Source of the DNA: Malania oleifera
Lineage: Eukaryota; Streptophyta; Magnoliopsida; Santalales; Ximeniaceae
Direction of reading: 5' to 3'
Length of the DNA: 64,000 bases
Assembly: GCF_029873635.1 (NCBI RefSeq)
Contig: NC_080422.1
Coordinates: 9,021,764-9,085,763 of the forward strand
The translations under genes and the position numbers were made by a program. This document shows, in pieces, positions 48,012 through 57,805 of this stretch. Each line of letters begins with the position of its first letter. Within the stretch, counting starts at the first letter, position 1. The notes below the pieces were generated by a model. That model was not told the DNA's origin. It worked only from the letters and a program-made list of their open reading frames with translations, and did no database searches.

Positions 48012-49475
48012 ATCTCCCCCTTTTTGATGATGACAAATACGACAAGTGAAAATATAGGGTTAAGCCTAGCCTAAGAAGGCTCCCCCTCACAATATGCATC
48101 TAATGTATTTAAATAAATAAAACCATTAACCAATTATTTTTGCCTTTTTCATCTCCCCCTTTTGGCACCAGCGAAAAGGGTCACTGGAATTAAAGTCCTA
48201 GGCGATGGGTGTTTAAATACATTTATACAAGGGTAATTTTCGAAAAAGATTTTGAAAAATTTCGGCAGAGTGCCGTTTGTAAATAGAACTTTCCAAAAGA
48301 TATCCTGTATAAGTGTGACCTGTTTGAGTTTAAATTTCCTAACAATTTATCCACAACTACTCAAACAGTTCAGTATGGTCCAATTACAGCAAGTGAAATA
48401 TTAATTATTAACATGAAGTGGACAAGTTGTGCAATAAAGGTATAAGGTGTGCACAAAATCAACATATCTGGTGATACAAGATTCAAATGACATAGCAAAC
48501 CTGATTAAACCAGAAATAGACACAAACCTTTTAACAATGAAAACATATCATAAAACCCGTGGAAGATTTGAGTTAAGGACACACGGCATATGATACCAAA
48601 AAGAGGGTTTGAGCATAAATAAAGTCTAACTAGTTCACATGCATTTTCACATATTATCAATGAACCAGTTATATAATGCAACACCCTTAAGATATTTCAT
48701 GACATAAGATTTCAATACATAGAAGGCACAAGTCATGAAGGCATGTAAGCAAATTAGCAAGACAAACAATATATCCAAATTGAGTTCAATTCTTGCTTTC
48801 ATAGATAGATGTATATATATTCCCTTTAGTATGTGCAAAAGGTACCGAGACGTTGCTTGATGAAAAAGAGAACTTCTATTTCAAGATAATCAAGCAATAT
48901 TTTTCTGGATTGTCAATTATGCAATGCTAAATCATGACCAGAAAAATCATAACCATAATGATCCAGAAATGTAGGATTCACATGCATGATCATATGGCAA
49001 ATCAAGTAACAGTGGCAACAAGAACATGTTTCAATTCTATGATGAAGGCATTCCATTTGAGCACAAGCCACACTTGATTAAAAAATACACCCAATCCCAA
49101 CATATTTTATGAGCAAGACAAGATGGACATTTATTTTTAGATGCTCCCCCTAAAAGTATGCAAATTATGAAACAATTACTTCACATGAATATATACATTT
49201 GGCACACACAAGTAATTGTTTTGATTATTTGGGCAAATGCCTACAGAAAATTCGGCAGCATGCCGGCTGTAAACAGGACATTTCCCAAATTTTACCTGCA
49301 CAAAAACGCTCTCAAACAGACAATATTATAGAAGTAGGGCGCACGAGAACCTATCATCTACCAGCAGGCAATTCTCAACAACTGCATCCGCCATGCAGTA
49401 GGCATTTTATACTACTCAGGCATTTCAATATTATACACAATTAACCACAAGAACATGCACGTCAAGAACCTAAAG

Positions 49476-49525
<50 letters not shown>

Positions 49526-49670
49526 TAAATAACCAGGGTGGTATGTCAATAATATCACAAGAGTACAAAATAAAATGCAAGAGCTGTTTTATTTAATACA
49601 GACCAAATGATATAAAATAAAACAAAAAGAATCAAGGCCATGCTATCTGATCTGTGGACAACTCTGGAGT
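48012..49670 (-). other. E4 3' untranslated region
   Basis: It holds the primary polypurine tract (complement of 'atctccccctttttgatg', 48012-48029), further tracts near 48082, 48150 and 49142, and two copies of the GCATGC-type motif (48260 and 49250, antisense to the element). A (TA)n run lies at 49480-49523. No coding sequence was recognised. Confidence 0.7.
49480..49523. repeat. (TA)n microsatellite in E4
   Basis: An uninterrupted TA run of about 22 units. A similar run lies at 55269-55303 in the matching region of E3. Confidence 0.95.
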
Positions 49671-50854
49671 CTAGATCTCTCCTCCATCCTCTCCTCCATC
49701 ACCACCATCGGCGGCATCAAAATCAAAATCCATCGTCATCCTATCTCTCTCATCCTACATCTCCTGAATGCGATCACTCAACTCACTAAAGCCAGCTGTC
49801 ATGGTCCGCTCCAAGTCTGTAAGGCGGCTATCAGTGGAGATGGAGTGCTGCTGGAACTCCTGCCGAAGTGCAGTGGATGACGATGCAAGATCCTGCAAGT
49901 CAGACTGTACTGATCCTCGAAACTGTATGAACATGTCTGACAAGCCGGAGATAGCAGCCATGAGATCTACCATCGATGGTTGTGGAGGCTGTGGTGGCTC
50001 CTGTGGGGCCCCAACATGTGCTACTCTAGAGGACGCCCAAACGTTCCCTACGAGCTCATACCCCATCAGTCTAAGGGTCACTTCAGAGAAGGTGTCCACC
50101 GGTCGTCTCCTCTTCAGTGAAGCCACATTCGTCCTCGTGACTCCAATGCTTCTAAACAATTTGTTCAGGATACCTCCATATGGCATGATCACTCGGTGGC
50201 CAATCGTCTTGGCCATCATCCATCGGATAATCAAGCTTGGCAGGTCCAACTTCTTCCGAGCAAAGAGGCACCACATGACGAAGCAATCTAAAAAGGAGAC
50301 GTGCACTCTAGATCCCGCCTTGGGCAAGATATTATACGTGATCAGATGATGCACGATCTTAGCCTCTAAGCTGAATTGTCTATACTGGGGAGGATGGATC
50401 TGGCTAGCAGTGCCAGGGTCAGACATGGTCAGATTGGCGAATGTGGCTACGGTAAATCCCTGATCAAGGATCCAGGTGTTACCCACCTCGAGGCACTGAA
50501 AATCACCACGGCCAATGTCGAGGACTTCAGAGATATATTGTGCATCAAAACGCACATCTGTCCTTAGAACACGAGAGAAATACCCGTTCTCATCATTGCC
50601 AAGTTGGCATAAAACATCCTAACGAACGTCGGGTAATGTCCCCCAGGCTGGTAGGAGATAAATGATCTCCACCCCTGATACTCGAACATGTCTAATATAT
50701 TCTGAAAATATTGACCCATAAAGACTAAGTCGAGTATCTTACCAAGTATAACCTCCTTGGGACAGAACTCCCGTATGTACCGCATCTTGCATCTGTCAGA
50801 GAGAAAGTACTCATCCTCGGCATGTGCAAGATCGTGAGGTTTAATGTGCGCCAT
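49671..50854 (-). pseudogene. E4 accessory ORF, nearly intact (one frameshift, one late stop)
   Basis: It starts MAHIKPHDLAHAEDEYFLSD (50854), passes MGQYFQNILDMFEYQGW and YPTFVRMFYANLA, and shifts frame near 50575. It then runs 266 codons (50555-49755): MRFDAQYISEVLDIGRGDF, FSLEAKIVHHLITYNILPKA, FLDCFVMWCLFARKKLDLPS, RLMGYELVGNVW, a Pro/Gln linker and a coiled coil (from LMAAISGLSDMF to FSELSDRIQEM). After a TAG the same frame gives an Asp/Gly/Glu tail to 49671. The core resembles the 'putative plant transposon protein' domain, the family seen downstream of pol in Sirevirus-like elements. Homologues are in B and E2. No membrane segment is seen. DNA binding is a hypothesis suggested by the adjacent array. 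Confidence 0.7.
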
Positions 50855-50964
50855 GGGAATGATGATGTGAGGCTAGGATATTAGGAAATACAAGAAGGGA
50901 ATGGAAAGTCTCTCGAGAATTTCGCGCAAATGAGCTGAAAATGAAGAGATTCAACATTTATATC

Positions 50965-51240
50965 GCAGCTCGGTCGACCAGGAGTAGATACGGTCGACCG
51001 ACGCTTGAAAGTCCCCAAGTATCGACACCTTTCGGTCGACTGAGGCGAAAATGAACTGGGATGGCCGGTCGACCGTAAGGGTGTATTATGCCATGTTTCG
51101 GTCGACCATGGGGAAACCAAAACTGCCGGTCGACTGAGACATTTCGTTCATGAAGGTTTGGTCGACCGTGAAGGGTCAAAGTCAACATGGCTGGTCGACC
51201 GGGGCATTTTATAACTATAGTGCTCGGTCGACCGAGCATA
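50965..51240 (-). promoter_or_regulatory. CGGTCGACCG array directly upstream of the E4 accessory ORF
   Basis: Nine copies are counted: GCTCGGTCGACCAGG, ATACGGTCGACCGACG, TTTCGGTCGACTGAGG, GGCCGGTCGACCGTAAGG, TTTCGGTCGACCATGG, GCCGGTCGACTGAG, TTTGGTCGACCGTG, GGCTGGTCGACCGGGG and GCTCGGTCGACCGAGC. The array ends about 110 bases before the accessory ATG. It is the same palindrome as in both E4 LTRs. Confidence 0.8.
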
Positions 51241-51807
51241 GTGGATTTTCCCAGTTTTTCCTGATTTTTGATCTAAAGTTCTCCCAAAAGTCCAAATTTG
51301 ATGTGTAACAGTATAACCATGATTCTTAGGGGTTCTTGGTGAAGAGATATCACTTAAATGAGGTGCGTACCGAGAATTGACTTATCGACCTATTTTAGGT
51401 ATCGGGCACTACGGAGTATGCGGCTTTTCTTAACTTGTGCTCTATGGTAATCAGAGAGTATCCTGCAGAGATGATGGCATAAAGGAGCAAGGATATGAAC
51501 CAATGAACAAATGAGGACTCACCGAGTATGATCGTGGTTTGGTGATAATTCCCGATGGATGAGATATAAGACGAAGCCCTAAAATTTAACTTTGTGCAAT
51601 GGACAACTGATGCTTAACTTTATGTTTTTCATAATGGCAGGGGTTAAGCAATTAGACCTAAATACCGGGCGTACATGTCATGCCCATTTGGAAGTGGATA
51701 AAGGTTCTTAGTATAACAAGATAGTGCGTATACTAAGATTTTCATTTTAAGTAGCACCATTTCCCAAACCCACAGTCCTCACAACCTCTTAAATTTAAGC
51801 CTAGGAA
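51241..51807 (-). other. E4 non-coding region between gag and the accessory-ORF array
   Basis: No protease, integrase, reverse transcriptase or ribonuclease H signature was seen on either strand. The sequence after gag resembles that after the E3 gag. Confidence 0.55.
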
Positions 51808-53100
51808 CTAAGGAAATATATCAAGCATTATTTTGATTTGAATTTTTCTTTCCTTAAGTCCTACGAGATTTGCTTCGCTGATTATCCATCTCATTTCCGT
51901 TTCTAGTCCTCTCACACTTCTTAGTAAGCAATTAAACCATGTATGCCACACATATTTGCAAAATAAGCAGGTATAGAATATACATGAAGGATTGTGCTTA
52001 TTTATTCCATTTTTCTTTAGTGAGACTAGACTATCGGTTCTATGTAAGCAACCTGAACCCTTTTTGAAATGAGTTTTCTTTTTAGATCCGAAGGGTTTAT
52101 TATGATCATTCATATCATTTTTAATCTCAAGAGCAATTTTCGAATAATCATCTGTTTCTTCATCCAAGCATGCAATATTCAATATCTTCTCAACCTTTTT
52201 CTTTTTAAGAATAGCATGAAGATTTTTCAGCCCCTTTAATTGTTTCGCTATTCTTTTGTTCTCATTCTTTAGGCGTATTTCATGCTTAGAGATTCTAACT
52301 AGAAGCTTGTGCATTTTCAATAAAGTCTTTTCTAGTTCTTCATGTGATAGCATGCTTTTAATATTCAGCTTAGCACATGATCCACCAAGAGAATTGTCAC
52401 AACAGTTTTCATACAAATCATTGCATGCATGCTCAATAGGGCTATCATGAAGCGCAAGGGATGATTCATTCCATAATAAACTACAACATTCAATATATGA
52501 ATCATCACAAACATCATTATCAAAATTATTATGATATTCAACAGATGGTCCAGCGTTTGATATGTCACACAAGCAAATATATGATTCATCACAAGATTTT
52601 TCATGGTAAACATCGCATGAACCATATGCAACATTATCAGCAGATGATTCAGTATATGACCCAATATAGCATTTATCACAGAGACCATTAAACGGGCTAA
52701 AGTGAGAATCATATACCTCGCCGTTGATGTCTAACTCATGAATTACCTCCTCTTGATCATTTGGAGGAGTTACCATCTCTGTTTCTTGGGATTTTTCATA
52801 TTGCTTTTCTAATTCATCCCAGATTTCCTGTGCAGTCTGATATACTACAAACTTGACAAAGATATCAGAATCTAACGCAAGATATAACATGTTCATGGCA
52901 TCATAATTAATCATGTTAAAATCATTTTCATTTATTTGTGCACATCTTCCTTTGGCAGTCACAAGCCAGACCCTCCAGTCCATAGATTTCAAGAATATTG
53001 TCATTCTAACCTTCCACATGGTGTAGTTGACACCACAAAATACTGGAGGACTGGAAAGTGACTGTCTCTCAACGAATGGGGATACACCAATGTGAGCCAT
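51808..53100 (-). CDS. E4 gag, intact 430-residue SIRE-type capsid protein (shortened)
   Basis: It starts MAHIGVSPFVERQSLSSPPV, with FCGVNYTMWKVRMTIFLKSM and DWRVWLV typical of the DUF4219-like N-terminus. NMINYDAMNMLYLALDSDIF and TAQEIWDELEKQYEK follow (first half of the UBN2 core). It then jumps to a Cys/Asp/Asn-rich acidic stretch (about residues 115-260), a coiled coil (about 265-320) and one zinc knuckle CLFCKYVWHTWFNC (Cx2Cx4Hx4C). The second half of the UBN2 core and one knuckle of full-length relatives are missing. The frame is uninterrupted and begins 43 bases after the primer-binding site, so it may be expressed. Intact gag forms the particle that packages element RNA. Confidence 0.85.
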   Translation of the reverse strand: MAHIGVSPFVERQSLSSPPVFCGVNYTMWKVRMTIFLKSMDWRVWLVTAKGRCAQINENDFNMINYDAMNMLYLALDSDIFVKFVVYQTAQEIWDELEKQYEKSQETEMVTPPNDQEEVIHELDINGEVYDSHFSPFNGLCDKCYIGSYTESSADNVAYGSCDVYHEKSCDESYICLCDISNAGPSVEYHNNFDNDVCDDSYIECCSLLWNESSLALHDSPIEHACNDLYENCCDNSLGGSCAKLNIKSMLSHEELEKTLLKMHKLLVRISKHEIRLKNENKRIAKQLKGLKNLHAILKKKKVEKILNIACLDEETDDYSKIALEIKNDMNDHNKPFGSKKKTHFKKGSGCLHRTDSLVSLKKNGINKHNPSCIFYTCLFCKYVWHTWFNCLLRSVRGLETEMRWIISEANLVGLKERKIQIKIMLDIFP

Positions 53101-53142
53101 TGCGATCTTTTTACAAAAACGTTTAAGTCAAGTGCAACGAGG

Positions 53143-53155
53143 CTCTGATACCAAT
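53143..53155 (-). other. Primer-binding site of E4
   Basis: On the minus strand it reads TTGGTATCAGAGC, the full initiator methionine tRNA type, abutting the 5' LTR at 53156. Confidence 0.9.
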
Positions 53156-54918
53156 TGTTAGAATCGGTGTATTCCCAAGAGGGGGGGTGAATTAGAATTT
53201 TCAAGTTTATCACCTAGGTTAAATAAAGCAGATATGTACCCAAATTCGCGCAATGATATACACCACAGTATGATTCAATATGTAAGCTCAATGTGGTCTA
53301 AAATGTCAACTCTCAAATAAATTTACTATCGTTGTAATGAGTGCGTGAGAGTGCAAACCTAAACGATCTTTGTATCACAGGATATTCAATCTAAGTGCTC
53401 AAACAAAGATATTAATCAAACTTCATATATTTCAATCAACGAGTTTTCTCAATACATATATGTATATGAAGCTCTAGTAACGTATAGGTTTGGTTTGCAA
53501 AAAGGATATTCAATCTTTGTATTCAGTAAGGGATATATGAGTTAACGAACATTGCAACAAAGATTTTATCACACTAGCAAATATCTCATCAAATATTTTC
53601 AAGATAAAAACACAGTAGATATTTGAAAATGTTTTTGCAACCAAAATGCAAATACTAACTTCTTAAGAAATTGCAATGACTATGCAATACTCAGAAGTTT
53701 TATATAAGTCTTCTTAGGAGAGACTTACTAACAAAGTCCCCTAAGAATACTTAAGGTTTGGCTCTCAAAAATAAATCCGACAATCCAGAGATGGGAGAAC
53801 AAACCAATTACAACAAGCACTCAAAATCAACTAACAAATGATGTAGGCAATATGAGAAGGTAAGATTGAGTGTGTGGAGCTTGGAAATGAGTATTATAGG
53901 ATTTTGGATTTTCAAAGAATTTTCCCTAATCAAAGTGGCTAATCCCCCATTAATCTTTGCAAATGTACCCATATATATAGCCATGGAAGGAAATATGACC
54001 GTTGGGGACCTATAGGGTATTATTAGAAAAGTTTAATGACGTTTAAGGCATTTTAACCCTGTTTAGAAAAATATTAACCACGGTAAAAATTGGACCAACC
54101 CGAGAGGTCCGGTCGACCAAAAGTGGTTCGATCGACCAGGACTCAAGTGGCTCGGTCGACCAGGGGCATTTTGAACTGAGTGGTCGGTCGACCGGGCAAC
54201 GGCGATTTCCAAAAATACCGAGGTTCGGTCGACCGGGGCCTTTTTGAACTACAAGGCTCGGTCGACCATACCGCTGGGAATTCTCCCAAGACCCCTCGGT
54301 CGACCAGGTCGTTGGAGTATAAATCTGGTCGGTTGACCGGGAGGTCAAACTGTTGACTCCCAGGTGGTTCGGTCGACCGAGGTCAAATGACCTATAAGGG
54401 CTCGGTCGATCGAGTCTGGGTCAAATAGTTGACCCGGACCGATTTCGGTCGACCGGGCCAAATTGAACTGAATTGGTCGGTCGACCGAAGGTGCACCAAG
54501 TGTGCATTTCGGTCCCGTATCTACCCAAACAATTCCTATTCAAGTGCCTAACAAATATATGTGAATATGTGTGTGTCCTAAGGTCACTTTGGGGTCCAAT
54601 TTGAGATCACCGAAAAAGTCCGGTGTCGGTCGACCGAAGGTTCACCCTAAGGTCTTTCTACGGTTCGGTTTGAGCTTGCAAATTAAATCATGTTTGTGAT
54701 GTGTGTGCTTATTACAAACTGAAGAACCCTAATTACTACTACAGACAATTTTACTGAAAATTATTGCAATTAAGAGTTATGAAATTGTCTTCAAGCCTTT
54801 CTTGCTTTGTGCACATCTTGATCTTATCATTCTTGATTCCTGCACAAAACTCAACCACTCATTAGATACAATGAGTATTTGTCATAATCAAAACCGGGCG
54901 TGACCAATAAGGTCAACA
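53156..54918 (-). repeat. 5' LTR of E4, with 480-base internal deletion
   Basis: It matches the 3' LTR at about 99% but lacks the segment equivalent to 45841-46320. The breakpoints share TAAA. Length is 1763 = 2243 minus 480, so there is no other net length change. The palindrome array is at 54100-54640. Confidence 0.9.
54100..54640 (-). promoter_or_regulatory. CGGTCGACCG palindrome array of the E4 5' LTR
   Basis: Thirteen positions match those of the 3' LTR one for one. Substitutions since insertion within or next to motif copies are C-to-T or G-to-A type (GGTTGACCGG near 54330, GGTCGATCGAGT near 54404, GGACCGATTTCGG near 54436, TTGGTCGGTCG near 54474). Confidence 0.85.
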
Positions 54919-55264
54919 CTATGCATGAATGATAAGAAAGACAAGCCATTTGAACTCATGCCTCTCACGTATTGTAAATCATGAGAGAAAAGGCAAATGT
55001 ATGCTTAGAACTCTCAAAGAAATATTCATTGTGACTTTTTGATCCGTTAATCCTAAGAACTCAAAGCCAAGCTAGAATCATTGAATATATTATAACTCTT
55101 GGTTATTGAACTTGAAGATGAAAGAAAAGGCATAAAATGAGTTGAGCGCATAACTCAGGGGGAGCATATATTCTTTCATGATTATATACATTAAAATGCT
55201 CTCAATTTTTATTTATGTTTATATGTCTGTATGCTTTTGTGAGAACAACTTTACACTAATCTCA

Positions 55265-55305
<41 letters not shown>

Positions 55306-56094
55306 ATTGTTAGTTTCTGGTCATGTCATATGTTGGATAGTTCATTTCATTTATGAGTTGTTGATTGAATTACTTGAAAGCATGCTTGTGTTGAAAGCCT
55401 CCTGCATGACGGATGCAGTGATATAATTTGCATGCTAGTTGTGGATGTTAGATTGTGGCTTACTTTATATGATTTATCTTTTGAAAACAACCCACTATTA
55501 GGTACAAGTTTTATGGGAAAATGTTCGATTTACAGATGGCATGCTGCTGAAATTTTGATAGGAATTTTCCCAACATAAAACCTTGTCCCAAGATGATTTT
55601 AATAAAATTAAATTTAAAATATTTTTTGAAAGGATGAGTGAAAATCAATTAAATAATTAAACTTCATCCTAGTATAATAATCAAACATTTATAGGAGCTC
55701 AACTCCATCCCTATAGAAAAGGCTCAAAGAACTTATACGCATCATTTCCCTTTTTGAATATTGAGGTTCTTTTGATATCCTTGAACATTGTATCCTGCAC
55801 TTAAACTTTTATGATTTGATATGAAATGTTATTGGGACATAAATTGCATAGAATGCCTTAATATCTATTTCCAATGCACCTGTATACTGATTAGAGATAA
55901 ATATTGTTAATAAATATCCAGTACAATTGTTGAAGAATGGTTTGTGTGCTCACTTATACTTTGGCATATTCAATAAAATCAACGCTTTGCAAGGTCTAAG
56001 TAATTTATTTCATCTAATCAATGGTTCAAATTGATAGGGGGAGCATCTAAATTTAAATATCTGCCCTGTTATGCTCACCACCTTTTAACTCACA
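54919..56094 (+). other. E3 3' untranslated region, right part
   Basis: It has polypurine tracts GGGGGAGCAT near 55157 and 56036, a (TA)n run at 55269-55303 and one GCATGC-type motif near 55510-55560 on the minus strand. It ends at a junction with the truncated E1 LTR near 56094. Confidence 0.6.
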
Positions 56095-57800
56095 ATATTC
56101 ACACAAACAATATTATGTGGAAATTAAATAAAGGTAAGTGTAAGAGAGATGCAAACTCGATTTTTACAAGGTTCGGCATACCCCAGCCTACGTCCTCGCC
56201 TTGAGTAACCCACTCAAGGATTCTACTAAAAATCTGTTCCTTTAATTAGGATGGAGCTTCCCTTACAATTTGCTGTTTATAAAAGGAATAGCTTCCTCCT
56301 CAACCCTAGTTCACAGCCTAAACCGTGAAAACAATATAAAGATTACAATTTCTGAAAAAACACAAAATACTTCTAACCAAGCTAGTGAGTACAATAAAAT
56401 TCCTAATACATAATCATATGATAAAACATGAAGCTCAACATGTATGCAAAGATATGACCTTTATATGAAGAATGAGATGCTTCACAAATCAACCCTTTAA
56501 TCAATATCTCGCAAAAATAATTTTTATAAATAAATGCTTTGGAGATCTTAGGGTTTGATTTCAAATCACTTTATATAAGATTAATAAACAAGATCTTTAA
56601 AAGAATAGTCTTGAATAATATGCAGAGCTAAGTTCTTGCTATCAAATAACTTATAAGATTTAAACCTTTGAATAGAGATATGTTTTTGGATATTACAAAG
56701 ATTTAAAAACAATAGTTTTTCAAGTACTTTTTGCACCAATAATGTACAACTCTTTGTACAAAGATGTAACTTTGAATATCACAAGGATTCAATCTTGAGA
56801 GTGCTATTCCCAAAAAAAAATTTCAAATAAATAACTATAGGAAAATAGGTGTCTTGCTCCCAAAAATATTTTTATATAAATAGCTAACGCAGAAGAATAT
56901 CGTTTAATAACAGATTGAATACCCAATGAAAGATTTTTCCAAACCTCAATATCAAACCTAGATTAGTAGAAGTTGTGCGTGTATTTTCTTGAATCTTGAT
57001 GATGAGAATGCCTGGACAAATGTGTATTATTTGGAATGCAAGCAAAGATTCTTAGCAGTAGGATTCAAAGCTCTCAAAAATATGCTAAAAAGTATTCTTC
57101 TAGGATTTAGAGATTATTTTTATAAGTGTTCTTTGCCCTAGATTAAGTTCTGGCCATTAGATCAATTGGATTAAGTAATCTTCTATGCGTATCCTCGCTG
57201 AAACGCGGTTCAGCGCTGCGATCTTCGTCGATGAGTGGGTACGTTTGTCAACGAGTGTACAACACCCGTTCATCGATGAGATCCTGAGTTCATCGACGAG
57301 AGCACTGTCTAAACTTTTTGGATTCTCGATATTTTTTTTTTTTTTTGAAGAGAAAAAACTATTCATCACCGAGTGGCTTTCATGTATTCATCAACGAGAC
57401 CATGGGGTTCATCGACGAGGCCTCTAAAATTTCACCTCCAAAAATTTATTCAACCTATAACTAATTTAAATGTATCTTTCACGAAATGTATGAGTCATAA
57501 GGTTTGTCTAGGGAATATTTGAGCTTCAAAGTATATCATATGGCATATGTAAATACATTCAATTATAAATACCAATTCTCATTGAAGATTTTGAACTTGA
57601 AGCTTGCTTCTTCATCCTTTTATTCCTCAAGTTCCATGGATTGAGCCAAATGATATGTACTTTAGGTTCCTTGTGGCTTCCATATCAAGTTTACCATTTG
57701 TGCATTCTAAATTATAATCCTGTTCTCAAACTCAATTGTATGGGTCAAATGCCAAGTGATTTGTTATTATCCAAACAGGATTGGACTCATAGAGTCAACA
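56095..57800 (-). repeat. 5' LTR of E1, missing its inner end
   Basis: It aligns with 25921-27618 of the 3' LTR. The inner 215 bases (equivalent to 25706-25920) and the primer-binding site are gone. The TCGTCGACGA-type array is at 57215-57425. The outer end abuts ATCAC and the TNP2 exon. Confidence 0.85.
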
Positions 57801-57805
57801 ATCAC

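Larger units (their letters stand above)
45769..54918 (-). mobile_element. Element E4: complete young SIRE-type non-autonomous element, duplication CTATG
   Basis: Both LTRs are bounded by TGTTAG and GTCAACA on the plus strand, and CTATG occurs at 45764-45768 and 54919-54923. The minus-strand order is 5' LTR (54918-53156), primer-binding site, gag (53100-51808, intact), non-coding DNA, palindrome array (51240-50965), accessory ORF (50854-49671), a 1.7-kb untranslated region with several polypurine tracts, and 3' LTR (48011-45769). No pol domain is present, so it must borrow enzymes. A hand comparison of the LTRs finds about 19 substitutions over 1763 shared bases (about 1%), mostly transitions, so it is recent. 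Confidence 0.9.
39363..56094 (+). mobile_element. Element E3: SIRE-type, plus strand, inserted in E2 gag
   Basis: Order: 5' LTR (39363-41320), primer-binding site (41321-41335), gag (41376-44811, split by solo LTR S1), 3' untranslated DNA (44812-45768 and 54919-56094, split by E4). Polypurine tracts GGGGGAGCAT are near 55157 and 56036. The 3' LTR is missing; at about 56094 the sequence switches to the E1 5' LTR. No pol and no accessory ORF were found. Confidence 0.75.
25706..57800 (-). mobile_element. Element E1: SIRE-type Copia with nested insertions, target duplication ATCAC
   Basis: ATCAC at 25701-25705 and 57801-57805 flanks the block. On the minus strand it starts TGTTGACTC (57800) and ends AATTCACA (25706). 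Removing it restores the TNP2 reading ILNNCDETILYIEY. E1 itself consists of the 3' LTR (25706-27618), the end of pol (28261-29550) and most of the 5' LTR (56095-57800). Everything between 29551 and 56094 is later insertions. E1's gag, protease, integrase and primer-binding site were lost in a deletion. The two LTRs differ at roughly one base in ten in the part compared by eye, so E1 is older than E4. Confidence 0.85.

Noticed and set aside
49768..50349. 193-codon plus-strand frame
   Set aside because: It is antisense to the E4 accessory ORF, which has homologues in B and E2. The plus frame has none that I recognise.
52461..52712. Open frames rich in Met, Ile and His on both strands
   Set aside because: They overlap the acidic Asp/Asn/Cys-rich part of E4 gag in other frames and are composition artefacts.
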